From the NCBI RefSeq assembly GCF_003438995.1, contig NZ_QSUN01000028.1, positions 1 through 37,250 on the forward strand: 37,250 bases of DNA. The letters are read 5' to 3'. The position numbers were made by a program, and so were the translations under genes. Under the pieces are notes generated by a model that worked only from the letters and a program-made list of their open reading frames with translations, made no database searches and was not told the DNA's origin. Shown here piece after piece: positions 8,328-16,843 of this stretch (position 1 is the first letter of the stretch; each line of letters starts with the position of its first letter). Origin of the DNA: Bacteroides sp. OM05-12. GTDB lineage: Bacteria; Bacteroidota; Bacteroidia; Bacteroidales; Bacteroidaceae.

Positions 8328-9568
8328 GTATTTTTTTTCGCTATATAATATAAGGTGGAACTGTTCTCGCGTACGAAGGTCTCTTTTGCCACCCTCATTA
8401 TCTGCGAGGCAGAAACCGCCCTGTACTTGTCCACTTCCGTATTAATGTCCTCCGCTTTTCCGATTAGCTCGAAATAGGCCAGATTCGTGGCAAGGTCCAG
8501 ATAGTTGATGTTGGCAAATATGAAATTGCTCTCATACTTGTTTTTCACTTTCTCCAGCTCTTCTTCGGCTATCGGCTCGTTTTTCAGCAACTCCAACTCC
8601 TGCCGGATAGCTTCTTCCGCCTGCTCTAAGGATATGCCCGGAACAGGATTGCCCATTATATGAAAAAGTCCTGCTTCCACCGAACCGGATATGTAGGCGT
8701 CTACCGTGGAGAAGACCGCCTTCTCCTTCACCAGATGCTGTACCAAACGGCTGGAACGTCCGTTGGAGAGAATATCCGAGAGCATATCGAAGGCGTAATA
8801 GTCGGGATGTGTGCGCTCCACCATGTGAAAAGTCATGGAGAGAGCATCGGCAGGCACGTTGCGCTCTACCGACAAGCGGCGTTCTTCTTGTTGTGCAGGC
8901 TCTTGCGGCAGATTTCTGGGACGTACGTCTCTCTGCGGAATCGGACCGAACCATTTTTCCGCCAGACGGATGGTCTCTTCCAGCGTGATGTTGCCCGACA
9001 CAGCAAGTATGGCGTTATTTGGCGCGTAAAAGCGGAAAAAGAAATCCTTTACCTCATCCAAAGTAGCTTGTGTGATGTGCGAAATGTCTTTGCCGATGGT
9101 ACACCATTGATAGGGGTGAACACGATAGGCGAGTTCGCGAACCAATGCGCCCATATCACCGTATGGCTGGTTGAGATAGCGTTGCTTGAATTCTTCCGAC
9201 ACGACTTGGCGCTGCACCTCCAGATTTCTCGGAGTGAAAGCGAGACTTAGCATACGGTCGGACTCAAGCCAAAATGCCGTCTCGATATTCTGTCGGGGCA
9301 GCGTGATATAATAATTCGTAATATCGTTGTTCGTCCAGGCATTGTTCTCGCCTCCCGCCTGTTGCAGCGGAGAATCATAATCGGGAATATTGACGGAACC
9401 TCCGAACATCAGATGCTCGAAAAGATGGGCGAAACCCGTGTGATCCGGATGCTCATCGCGCGCGCCTACATTATATAATAGATTGAGCGCGACCATTTGT
9501 GTCGTTTTATCCTCGCTATGCACGATCCGCAGACCGTTGTCGAGTGTATGCCTGCCTATTTCTATCAT
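8324..9568 (-). CDS. M16-family zinc metallopeptidase
   Basis: A 414-aa single-unit M16 (pitrilysin/processing-peptidase-like) peptidase. The inverted zinc motif HLFEH (HxxEH) is at residues 48-52 in TGFAHLFEHLMFGG, with an acidic helix further on (residues about 120-135) supplying the third ligand. The C-terminal half has the second M16 domain (about 165-390). No signal peptide is seen, so it may act in the cytoplasm, unlike the exported M16 enzymes of Bacteroides. It begins 3 bp after the cyclophilin gene and overlaps the MATE gene. The substrate is unknown. An intact HxxEH makes it the active-type subunit. Confidence 0.9.
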   Translation of the reverse strand: MIEIGRHTLDNGLRIVHSEDKTTQMVALNLLYNVGARDEHPDHTGFAHLFEHLMFGGSVNIPDYDSPLQQAGGENNAWTNNDITNYYITLPRQNIETAFWLESDRMLSLAFTPRNLEVQRQVVSEEFKQRYLNQPYGDMGALVRELAYRVHPYQWCTIGKDISHITQATLDEVKDFFFRFYAPNNAILAVSGNITLEETIRLAEKWFGPIPQRDVRPRNLPQEPAQQEERRLSVERNVPADALSMTFHMVERTHPDYYAFDMLSDILSNGRSSRLVQHLVKEKAVFSTVDAYISGSVEAGLFHIMGNPVPGISLEQAEEAIRQELELLKNEPIAEEELEKVKNKYESNFIFANINYLDLATNLAYFELIGKAEDINTEVDKYRAVSASQIMRVAKETFVRENSSTLYYIAKKNT

Positions 9569-9571
9569 TTT

Positions 9572-10417
9572 TTATTCGATTACGGAAACTTTCATTTTGA
9601 TATCTTCTACCGGGCGGTCGCCACGATCCTTTTTCACCTTTTGGATGGCGTTCACTACCTCCATACCTTCTACAACTTCACCGAATACGGTGTACTCGCC
9701 GTCCAGATGCGGAGTTCCACCCACAGTGGTATAGGCTTTTACCTGTTCCGGTGTAAATTTGAAGTCGGGCAGACTGTCCGTTTCCACTTGCGCTTCCGCT
9801 ACCAGGTGTTCCTGCAAATCATACAATCCGTCCTCGTCATTTTCCTTCCGCATCTTGTAGATTTCCTTCATATGCTGCTGCACCAATTTGTTGAACGCCG
9901 CCGTCAGTTTGTTCTTGTTCATCTGTTGCTCCATGCCCAGCATCTCACTTTCGGAGTACACCTTACCCGTCACGATATAGAACTGGCAGCCGGAAGATTC
10001 CTTCTTCGGATTTACCTGATCGCCCTGACGTGCTGCCGCCAGTACGCCCTTTTTGTGGAAGTGCTTCGGATATACGAACTCTGCCGGAACGGTATATCCC
10101 ACATCGCCTGCGCCGAGTTGTTTCCCTGCCGGAGCATTTTTTGAATCGGGATCACCCCCCTGAATCATGAAGTCCTTGATTACGCGGTGGAACAAAGTAC
10201 CGTCATACGCACCTTCTTTCACCAACTTAATGAAATTATCACGATGTTTCGGTGTATCGTTATACAACTTCACCTTAATATCTCCCATGCCGGTTTCAAT
10301 CAATACCAGCGTTTCCTTCTGATTTTCCATATTACTTTTCTTTTTATTTTTATCTGCGCTGCAAGCAATGAAGCCAAATGCCAGAATGGCAAATATAACA
10401 GCTATCTTTTTGTTCAT
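9572..10417 (-). CDS. Cyclophilin-type peptidyl-prolyl isomerase lipoprotein
   Basis: A 281-aa protein from the start MNKKIAVIFA. An in-frame ATG 14 codons earlier would bury the signal sequence, so I reject it. The lipobox FGFIAC puts lipid-anchored Cys at residue 19, followed by a Lys-rich tether. The cyclophilin domain has DTPKHRDNFIKLV, GTLFHRVIKDFMIQGGD and a split YTVPAEF/GTPHLDGEYTVFGEV. An insert of about 70 residues (ESEMLGMEQQMNKNK onward) sits before the final strands. Such enzymes catalyse cis-trans isomerisation of proline bonds in envelope proteins. It is the first gene of the protease, MATE, kinase and regulator run, which hints at an envelope-quality theme (inference). Confidence 0.9.
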   Translation of the reverse strand: MNKKIAVIFAILAFGFIACSADKNKKKSNMENQKETLVLIETGMGDIKVKLYNDTPKHRDNFIKLVKEGAYDGTLFHRVIKDFMIQGGDPDSKNAPAGKQLGAGDVGYTVPAEFVYPKHFHKKGVLAAARQGDQVNPKKESSGCQFYIVTGKVYSESEMLGMEQQMNKNKLTAAFNKLVQQHMKEIYKMRKENDEDGLYDLQEHLVAEAQVETDSLPDFKFTPEQVKAYTTVGGTPHLDGEYTVFGEVVEGMEVVNAIQKVKKDRGDRPVEDIKMKVSVIE

Positions 10418-10460
10418 ATAAATGATATTTTGTTTGTTCTGAAAAGAGATTAATATCATG

Positions 10461-10468
10461 CAAATCTA
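10461..10468 (-). promoter_or_regulatory. -7 box upstream of the cyclophilin gene
   Basis: Minus-strand TAGATTTG matches TAnnTTTG, 43 bp before the chosen ATG (10417). No clear -33 TTTG is seen. This would be the main promoter of the five-gene run down to the sigma-54 regulator. Confidence 0.45.
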
Positions 10469-10541
10469 CTACTTTTTTGTGGATAAAACATGAACTCGTC
10501 ACGATAATTAAGATGCTTTCATATAGAGTACAAGAATCGAT

Positions 10542-10559
10542 GCTACAGATATCTGTAGC
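10542..10559. repeat. Perfect 18-bp palindrome
   Basis: GCTACAGATATCTGTAGC reads the same on both strands with no spacer. It lies in the spacer between the divergent cyclophilin and clpB units, 25 bp before the 21-bp-phased array. It is operator-like, but no binding protein can be named. Confidence 0.7.
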
Positions 10560-10578
10560 CATTATTACAACTATACGA

Positions 10579-10682
10579 ATTTTCATCGCGATGATAATTA
10601 TTTTCATGGCGATGATAATAATTATCATGGCGAGTAGAATTATTATCATCGCGATGATAATTTTTATGCTCGTGGAGATAAT
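10579..10682. repeat. Array of near-palindromic units at exact 21-bp spacing
   Basis: Five units have centres at 10588.5, 10609.5, 10630.5, 10651.5 and 10672.5. Units 1 and 4 hold the perfect palindrome CATCGCGATG; unit 4 extends to TTATCATCGCGATGATAA. Units 2 and 3 have CATGGCGATG and CATGGCGAGT, and unit 5 is degenerate. AT-rich linkers resemble ATAATTATT. Both strands are open for about 80 codons here, only because 21 is a multiple of 3; the encoded Ile/Met repeats do not look like a protein. This spacing places equivalent bases on the same DNA face every two turns. Confidence 0.8.
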
Positions 10683-10977
10683 ATTTAAGCTCTCGCTTCG
10701 CTGTTTTTTATCCTGATGAAAATACTTTTTGATCCGAATGGAAAATGTAAGCATATAGGAATACCGGATATGACAATCTGTCACTCTATTCTGTCCTTTA
10801 GCAGATGTGCAGAAACGGAGGATTCGGAAAGTCGGTATGCTTTTTCTTTTAGGCATATCATCTGTGCTGTCCGCGTCTTAGTCGGATTGAAAAGTAAGTT
10901 GGTTGTACCTTTTTCTAACATCTTAGTGAAATGTGAGCAGATAAGAGCGATATTTTGTAACTATGTAAGAGTAATAA

Positions 10978-11262
10978 GGGAGACATTTCAAAAAAAGAGG
11001 GGGACATTTTATAAAATGAAGATGCTCTACAAAGCGTAAAACGGTGATTCTAAAAAAATATGGTGGACATTTATGGAAAATAGGGGAGACATTTCAAAAT
11101 ATAATATACTGCTTAAGAGATATAATGGCGATTCGGAGCAAGAATGGGAGACATTCTAAAAAAAGAGGTGGACATTTTATAAAATAAATATGCTCTATAA
11201 AACGTAAAATAGTGATTCTTGAAAAATATAGTGGACATTTGTAAAAATGAAGGTGGACATTT
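10978..11262. repeat. 84-bp tandem array of GACATT boxes
   Basis: Eight boxes of the form GGnGACATT occur, with GAC at 10982, 11003, 11066, 11088, 11150, 11171, 11234 and 11256. The intervals are 21, 63, 22, 62, 21, 63 and 22. This is a pair of boxes 21-22 bp apart, repeated every 84 bp for about 3.4 units. Linkers are also related (for example TTATAAAAT then ATGCTCTA and GTGATTCT in units one and three; unit two is more diverged). No convincing gene lies inside. It could be a decayed transposon end or a regulator-binding array. Confidence 0.75.
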
Positions 11263-11606
11263 TGCCGTTTTTGGGTTCCGTGCCACAATCGCAGGGATTT
11301 TCGTCGAACTAACCTTTTACAATGCTGTTCTCATCCTCTGTTCCCATTCTCTGAAAACCCGTCTTGTTTTCTACGGATAAAATGGGAAGGGAGCATTTCT
11401 TACCTGAAAATACAAATGACAGATACCTTATGTATATATAGCGACCACCGTACTCAAAGCAGTATTCTTCTATCAGGAATACTCTTTCCGTCTCTTCAAA
11501 AAGTTAAATTGGTTAAAAAATCCGTTTCGCCAGCTTCTTGGCAAATCTTTTGAAGTATATAAAGTGTTTAACAGACGAAGAAAAAATAGGAAAGGAGAAC
11601 AAATAT
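11263..11606. other. clpB upstream spacer
   Basis: 344 bases without a gene. It holds an inverted repeat AGTATTC (11461-11467) and GAATACT (11477-11483), separated by 9 bp, about 125 bp before the clpB ATG. A weak sigma-54-like stretch TTGGCAAATCTTTTGAA occurs at 11538-11554. I see no CIRCE element. An SD-like AAAGGAG lies at 11591-11597, 9 nt before the ATG. Nothing else is recognisable. Confidence 0.5.
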
Positions 11607-14195
11607 ATGAACTTTAACAACTTCACAATTAAATCGCAAGAGGCGGTTCAGGAGGCTGTGAACTCAGTTCAGAGTCATGGACAGCAGGCTATCGAGCCGG
11701 TACACTTGCTCGCCGGAGTGATGAAGGTAGGCGAAAACGTCACCAACTTCATTTTTCAGAAGCTGGGTATGAACGGGCAGCAAGTAGCTCTCGTCCTCGA
11801 CAAGCAGATCGAATCACTTCCGAAGGTGTCGGGAGCCGAGCCCTATCTCAGCCGCGAAGCCAACGATGTGTTGCAGCGTGCTACGCAGTATGCCAAAGAT
11901 ATGGGCGATGAGTATGTATCCCTCGAACAAATAGTGCTGGCATTGCTCAACGTGAAAAGCACTGCGTCCACCATCTTGAAAGATGCGGGTATGACGGAAA
12001 AAGAACTCAAATCCGCTATCACCGAGCTGCGTAAGGGTGAGAAAGTGACCTCTCAATCCAGCGAAGATACCTATCAATCCCTGAATAAATACGCAATCAA
12101 CCTGAACGAGGCGGCGCGTAGCGGCAAACTAGACCCGGTTATCGGGCGTGACGAAGAAATCCGCCGTGTGCTTCAAATTTTGAGCCGTAGAACCAAGAAC
12201 AATCCGATCTTGATTGGTGAGCCGGGCACAGGCAAAACGGCAATCGTGGAAGGACTTGCTCACCGTATCTTGCGCGGTGATGTGCCGGAGAACCTGAAAG
12301 ATAAAGTAGTATACTCACTCGATATGGGTGCGTTGGTGGCCGGTGCCAAATACAAAGGAGAATTTGAGGAACGGTTGAAAGCCGTTATCAACGAAGTCAC
12401 AAAATCGGAAGGCAATATCATCTTGTTTATCGATGAGATACATACACTTGTCGGCGCAGGAAAAGGAGAGGGGGCAATGGATGCCGCCAATATACTGAAA
12501 CCGGCATTGGCGCGCGGTGAGTTGCGCTCCATCGGTGCAACTACTTTGGATGAGTATCAAAAGTACTTCGAAAAGGATAAGGCGCTCGAACGTCGTTTTC
12601 AGATTGTCTATGTAAATGAACCGGATACCTTGAGCACTATTTCCATCCTGCGGGGATTGAAAGAGCGCTACGAAAATCACCACAAGGTGCGTATCAAAGA
12701 CGATGCAATTATCGCAGCGGTGGAATTATCCAATCGGTACATTACCGACCGTTTCTTGCCGGATAAGGCGATCGACCTGATGGATGAAGCTGCTGCAAAA
12801 TTACGTATGGAGCGTGACTCCGTACCGGAAGAACTGGATGAAATATCTCGTAAAATCAAGCAGTTGGAGATTGAACGGGAGGCAATAAAGCGTGAAAAGG
12901 ATGAACCGAAGCTGAAGCAGCTCAACAAAGAAATTGCCGAGTTAAGAGAACATGAAAATTCGTTGAAAGCAAAATGGCAGAGCGAGAAAACGCTGGTCAA
13001 CAAGATTCAGCAAAATAAACAGCAGATCGAGCAACTTAAGTTTGAAGCCGACAAAGCCGAGCGCGAGGGTGATTATGGTAAGGTGGCCGAGATACGTTAC
13101 GGCAAACTTCAGGCATTAAATGATGAGATTGATGAAATTCAGAAAGAGTTGCATCAAATGCAGGGAGATACTGCCATGATAAAGGAAGAAGTAGATGCAG
13201 AAGACATCGCTGATGTAGTATCCCGTTGGACGGGAATTCCTGTCAGCAAGATGCTTCAAAGCGAACGTGAAAAACTACTTCATTTGGAAGAAGAACTGCA
13301 TCTGCGTGTCGTAGGACAGGACGAGGCTATTGCTGCTGTATCTGATGCCGTACGTCGTAGCCGTGCCGGATTACAAGACCCGAAACGACCGATTGGTTCT
13401 TTTATCTTCCTTGGTACTACCGGGGTTGGAAAAACGGAGTTGGCAAAAGCATTAGCCGAATACTTGTTTGATGACGAAACATTGATGACGCGTATCGATA
13501 TGAGCGAGTATCAGGAGAAACATTCCGTTTCACGACTGATCGGAGCTCCTCCGGGATATGTCGGTTACGATGAAGGAGGTCAGCTGACTGAGGCTGTACG
13601 TCGCAAACCCTATTCCGTAGTACTGTTTGATGAGATTGAAAAAGCTCATCCTGATGTATTCAACATCTTGTTGCAAGTGTTGGATGATGGGCGTTTGACA
13701 GACAACAAGGGACGTATGGTTAACTTCAAGAATACCATTATCATCATGACTTCAAACTTGGGCAGTGCATATATCCAAAGCCAGTTTGAAAAAATGAACG
13801 ATGAGAACCGGGACGTAATCACTGAGGAGACAAAGAAAGAGGTGATGTCTATGTTGAAGAAAACCATCCGCCCGGAGTTCTTGAATCGTATAGATGAGAC
13901 AATCATGTTCTTACCGTTGGACAAAGAACAGATAGAGCAAATTGTAATGCTCCAGATAAATGGAATAAAACGGATGCTTTCTGAAAATGGAGTGGATTTA
14001 CAAATGACTGATGCAGCCGTACAGTTCCTTGCAAGTACAGGATATGATCCTGAGTTTGGCGCCCGCCCTGTAAAGCGTGCCATCCAACGTTACTTATTAA
14101 ACGATTTGTCTCGCAAATTACTGGCTCAGGAAGTCGACCGTAACAAACCGATTCTCGTAGATGCTGCCGGAGACGGATTAATATTTAAAAATTAA
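11607..14195 (+). CDS. clpB: ATP-dependent disaggregase ClpB (Hsp100)
   Basis: An 862-aa protein from [11 protein letters not shown]. The start is supported by AAAGGAG 9 nt upstream and by alignment to ClpB; an ATG 23 codons earlier is rejected. The Clp N-domain is about residues 1-145. AAA-1 has Walker A GEPGTGKT at about 205-211 and Walker B LFIDEIH. The coiled-coil M domain (about 395-520) marks ClpB as opposed to ClpA or ClpC. AAA-2 has Walker A GTTGVGKT at about 603-610 and [12 protein letters not shown]. The C-terminal ClpB_D2 domain completes the fold. With DnaK it dissolves heat-denatured aggregates in the cytoplasm. The first part of the gene is visibly richer in G+C than the last part. 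Confidence 0.97.
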   Translation: MNFNNFTIKSQEAVQEAVNSVQSHGQQAIEPVHLLAGVMKVGENVTNFIFQKLGMNGQQVALVLDKQIESLPKVSGAEPYLSREANDVLQRATQYAKDMGDEYVSLEQIVLALLNVKSTASTILKDAGMTEKELKSAITELRKGEKVTSQSSEDTYQSLNKYAINLNEAARSGKLDPVIGRDEEIRRVLQILSRRTKNNPILIGEPGTGKTAIVEGLAHRILRGDVPENLKDKVVYSLDMGALVAGAKYKGEFEERLKAVINEVTKSEGNIILFIDEIHTLVGAGKGEGAMDAANILKPALARGELRSIGATTLDEYQKYFEKDKALERRFQIVYVNEPDTLSTISILRGLKERYENHHKVRIKDDAIIAAVELSNRYITDRFLPDKAIDLMDEAAAKLRMERDSVPEELDEISRKIKQLEIEREAIKREKDEPKLKQLNKEIAELREHENSLKAKWQSEKTLVNKIQQNKQQIEQLKFEADKAEREGDYGKVAEIRYGKLQALNDEIDEIQKELHQMQGDTAMIKEEVDAEDIADVVSRWTGIPVSKMLQSEREKLLHLEEELHLRVVGQDEAIAAVSDAVRRSRAGLQDPKRPIGSFIFLGTTGVGKTELAKALAEYLFDDETLMTRIDMSEYQEKHSVSRLIGAPPGYVGYDEGGQLTEAVRRKPYSVVLFDEIEKAHPDVFNILLQVLDDGRLTDNKGRMVNFKNTIIIMTSNLGSAYIQSQFEKMNDENRDVITEETKKEVMSMLKKTIRPEFLNRIDETIMFLPLDKEQIEQIVMLQINGIKRMLSENGVDLQMTDAAVQFLASTGYDPEFGARPVKRAIQRYLLNDLSRKLLAQEVDRNKPILVDAAGDGLIFKN

Positions 14196-14252
14196 TAGGT
14201 AAGGCATAGATAGAGAGTAGGAAAATGTTTTTCATTGTATGGAGCCCCAATG

Positions 14253-14301
14253 AAATCAGCCCGGATTTAGTATATTTTATACGAATCCGGACTGATTTTT
14301 T
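14253..14301 (+). terminator. clpB terminator
   Basis: Stem AAATCAGCCCGGATT (14253-14267) pairs with AATCCGGACTGATTT (14284-14298), with one G-U pair, and runs into a T-tract to 14301. It lies 57 bp past the clpB stop and also separates the convergent DUF5606 gene. Confidence 0.88.
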
Positions 14302-14324
14302 ATATCTGATTGTAATCTTTAAAC

Positions 14325-14753
14325 TTATTCCGCTTCAGTTGTTTCCTTTTCGGCTTCTACATCTTCAAAATCAGTAATATTATTGCTGACTAAAATGTTG
14401 TACCAAGATATTAATTTCTTAATATCAGTCGGGTAAACGCGGTCACGATCATAGTCCGGTAATATTTCAGTGAAATATGCACGAAGTTCATCAACCGTTG
14501 CTTTTTTAGGATCAATTGAGGCTACTGCACCGTTCTCTTTCTTTTTTAATGAAGTCAGAACATCCTTTAAAGGCACTTCAGAATCATTTGTATACATGGC
14601 AATATCGGCCAAAGAAGTAATTTTTTCATTTCCGTAAGCGGGCATACGCTTTTTATCCGGTGTAATACTCTCAACAATCAACATGTTTTTACCTTGAGAT
14701 ATAAGTTTGTATAATCCCGGTTTTCCTGAGATAGATAAAATAGTCTTTAACAT
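14325..14753 (-). CDS. DUF5606 domain protein
   Basis: A 142-aa cytoplasmic protein. It begins MLKTILSISGKPGLYKLISQ, the N-terminus I associate with the DUF5606 family of Bacteroidota. The visible parts are a small beta-rich N-terminal half (about 1-55, with GLYKLIS...NMLIVESI), a helical middle (DVLTSLKKKENG, then VDELRAYFTEILPDYDRDRVYPTDIKKLISWYNIL) and an acidic Glu/Thr tail. There is no signal peptide and no catalytic motif. Function is unknown. It follows coaE by 112 bp and has its own -7 box at 14786-14793, so it is probably transcribed separately as well as by read-through. Confidence 0.8.
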   Translation of the reverse strand: MLKTILSISGKPGLYKLISQGKNMLIVESITPDKKRMPAYGNEKITSLADIAMYTNDSEVPLKDVLTSLKKKENGAVASIDPKKATVDELRAYFTEILPDYDRDRVYPTDIKKLISWYNILVSNNITDFEDVEAEKETTEAE

Positions 14754-14785
14754 AGTTATATTTTAATATTTTAGTATTCGAGTGG

Positions 14786-14793
14786 CAAAAGTA
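14786..14793 (-). promoter_or_regulatory. -7 box of the DUF5606 gene
   Basis: Minus-strand TACTTTTG matches TAnnTTTG, 33 bp before the ATG at 14753. No clear -33 element is seen. Confidence 0.5.
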
Positions 14794-14865
14794 ACATTCA
14801 GTTATGAGACATACAACGTATTCGTAGGAAAATACTTTGTTTTAAACAAATATTAGGAAAGTATA

Positions 14866-15456
14866 TTAGCTCTTCAGTCGATCAAGAATTGTTTGGATCT
14901 GGGGAATTAACGGAGTAACATCATCATTATAAACTACATAATGGGCGCATTTCGCTTTTTTTTCATCATCCATCTGACTTTGAATTCGTTTTCTTATCAA
15001 TTCCTCAGATGAATTGTCTCGCTTCATAGCTCGTTGTAAACGTAGCTCTAAAGGAGCATAAACCATTATTATTACATCAACCTCATCTGAAAAACCAGCT
15101 TCAATAAGAATGGCAGATTCAATAGCTACAAACGGGCAATTATTGTTTTTTTCGAGACTCCATCTCCTAAAATCATCTTTAACGCAAGGATGTATTATTT
15201 GATTGACTTGTTCCGCATGATTTTGATTTCCGAAGATATAAGAAGCTAAAAGAGTTTTATTTAATTGTCCTGCTTTGTAAATATCATTACCAAGTAAGTT
15301 GGTAAGCTCCTTACGTATTTTCTCATCTTCCAAAGTTAGTCGTTTGGACTCAATATCGGAGATATAGACAGGAATTCCCATTATTTCCAGCAAATGTGAA
15401 ACTACTGATTTTCCACTTCCGATGCCACCGGTTATACCTATTTTAATCTTCATCAT
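14866..15456 (-). CDS. coaE: Dephospho-CoA kinase
   Basis: A 196-aa P-loop kinase with Walker A GGIGSGKS at residues 10-17. The CoaE pattern follows: [12 protein letters not shown] (the D-x-D/A-like metal site after the P-loop), [13 protein letters not shown] and [13 protein letters not shown]. The lid-like segment is [24 protein letters not shown]. It phosphorylates the 3'-OH of dephospho-CoA with ATP, the last step of CoA synthesis. Length is usual (about 195-205). The start overlaps the YbbR gene by 14 bp; an alternative ATG is one codon in (15453). It is the fourth gene of nusB-yajC-ybbR-coaE. Confidence 0.95.
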   Translation of the reverse strand: MMKIKIGITGGIGSGKSVVSHLLEIMGIPVYISDIESKRLTLEDEKIRKELTNLLGNDIYKAGQLNKTLLASYIFGNQNHAEQVNQIIHPCVKDDFRRWSLEKNNNCPFVAIESAILIEAGFSDEVDVIIMVYAPLELRLQRAMKRDNSSEELIRKRIQSQMDDEKKAKCAHYVVYNDDVTPLIPQIQTILDRLKS

Positions 15457-16465
15457 TATTATATGTAGGAAGTTGTTCTATCAGATAATCAATTTCTGCC
15501 GGAGAAATACGAATATGACTGACACCTGCCGGCATGGATTTAATCTTCACTTTATATTTCTCGGAATTATTGTTTAATAGTTCATTATAAGGAACTTCTA
15601 ATATAAAATCATCCGGATGAATATCTTTAAAGTAATTTAATCCTACCTGAAATGTGACTTTTACTTTTGACGGAAATGTCCGCAATATTTTATCTGCAGG
15701 AAAGTCTACGCCAATTAATGGGATTTCCAACGTTTTCTCTGTGATAAGGTCAATGGGTAATAAAATATTGACTGAATTAGGAACAAACTTTGCTCCTTTG
15801 ATTTTTGCCAATAATAATGTCTGCCGGGTTGTATCAGTAAGATTATTTAAATTTAAAGGTTCTGTTCTTGCGTACTGAAGTGTGTCCAAAATGGATTTTG
15901 GGGCATATACGATAACAGAATCTTGTGAGTAAATCGTATCTGTCAGGTAATACTGCGGGCTTGTCGATATGTTTCCTTGCAATAAGACCGGTACTTTTTT
16001 AGCTTTGCCACGAGAATAGATGAATTCTAATGTGTCCGGTTTGATCGCTAATAGTCTCGTTGAGGCATTTAACTGACTTAAAATTTTCTTTTCCAGTTCA
16101 CGTGCATAAATCCGAACATGATTACCTCTATTCTTATAAGCATCAAAATCAAGTGTCAAAGGATAAAAACTCTGCCCTAACATGTAGTTCAATAAAACAG
16201 TTCCTTTGTCTTTGATTTGTATCTTCAATTCGGAGGGAAGTTCCGAAGTTAAAACCGCATCATTCGGTATGCCTTTTAAGCGTAGAGGAATTGTAAATTC
16301 CGTTTCATAATCGTTCTTTAGGGTTTGTAATAACCAAAAGCCCGTTGATACGATGAAAAAAAACAAAAAGACCAAAAACTCTCTGCTTTTATCACTGAGC
16401 AAAAAGTTCTTAATCTTTCGTTGTACCTTCGTATAAAAATATCTTATGTTCTTGAAACGGAACAT
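15443..16465 (-). CDS. YbbR-like domain membrane protein
   Basis: A 340-aa protein with one N-terminal membrane helix (about residues 28-47, [17 protein letters not shown]) after a basic cytoplasmic end. An extracytoplasmic part follows with YbbR-like beta repeats: [27 protein letters not shown] and KVPVLLQGN...[18 protein letters not shown] are typical strands. YbbR proteins of Firmicutes (CdaR) modulate the diadenylate cyclase CdaA. The Bacteroidota form sits instead between yajC and coaE, so that role is only an analogy. The gene starts 6 bp after yajC and overlaps coaE. Confidence 0.82.
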   Translation of the reverse strand: MFRFKNIRYFYTKVQRKIKNFLLSDKSREFLVFLFFFIVSTGFWLLQTLKNDYETEFTIPLRLKGIPNDAVLTSELPSELKIQIKDKGTVLLNYMLGQSFYPLTLDFDAYKNRGNHVRIYARELEKKILSQLNASTRLLAIKPDTLEFIYSRGKAKKVPVLLQGNISTSPQYYLTDTIYSQDSVIVYAPKSILDTLQYARTEPLNLNNLTDTTRQTLLLAKIKGAKFVPNSVNILLPIDLITEKTLEIPLIGVDFPADKILRTFPSKVKVTFQVGLNYFKDIHPDDFILEVPYNELLNNNSEKYKVKIKSMPAGVSHIRISPAEIDYLIEQLPTYNNDED

Positions 16466-16471
16466 CTTCTT

Positions 16472-16792
16472 TTACTTAGACGCTTCCTGAGTTTGATCGG
16501 GAGCACTTGCAAAAACAGAATTTTTATCAATAGTGATTTTTACATTATCTGCGATTTCCAAAAGAATAGTGGTATCCTTGATATCCTTGATTTTACCATA
16601 GATACCTCCGGCAGTGACTATTTTCTGACCTACTTCCAGGTTCTTACGGAAATTCTGGATTTCTTTTTGCTTCTTGTTTTGTGGACGGATCATGAAAAAA
16701 TACATAATAGCAAATACAGCTATCATCATAATCCAAAAATAACTACCACCACCCGTTGGAGCACTTTGCAATAATACAGTTAATAAATTCAT
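16472..16792 (-). CDS. yajC: Preprotein translocase subunit YajC
   Basis: A 106-aa protein with one transmembrane helix at about residues 17-35 (YFWIMMIAVFAIMYFFMIR). A cytoplasmic domain follows that starts RPQNKKQKEIQNFRKNLEVGQKIVTAGGIYGKI, the classic YajC signature. It is part of the SecDF-YajC assembly that assists Sec export. Length is normal. It lies 51 bp after nusB and 6 bp before the YbbR gene. Confidence 0.95.
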   Translation of the reverse strand: MNLLTVLLQSAPTGGGSYFWIMMIAVFAIMYFFMIRPQNKKQKEIQNFRKNLEVGQKIVTAGGIYGKIKDIKDTTILLEIADNVKITIDKNSVFASAPDQTQEASK

Positions 16793-16843
16793 AAGATTTC
16801 TTTTAATTAATTTCTACATTCAATTAGTAAACAAACAAAGGTA

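Noticed and set aside
8660..10144. Open frames of about 196 and 215 codons on the plus strand within the M16 and cyclophilin genes
   Set aside because: Antisense shadows of genes with clear catalytic motifs; translations lack any domain.
10350..10856. Open frames of 79-168 codons on both strands across 10350-10856
   Set aside because: They are open because a 21-bp repeat keeps phase with codons. The products are Ile/Met-rich repeats on both strands, and one frame also overlaps the cyclophilin start.
10716..11039. 107-codon open frame before the GACATT array
   Set aside because: No signal, domain or coherent composition; it runs into the tandem repeats. No promoter or start signal supports it.
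11538..11554. Sigma-54-like TTGGCAAATCTTTTGAA before clpB
   Set aside because: Only the GGC and TTG cores match; the CACGr part is lost and no enhancer-like palindrome of the 3051 type is nearby. Kept only as a note.
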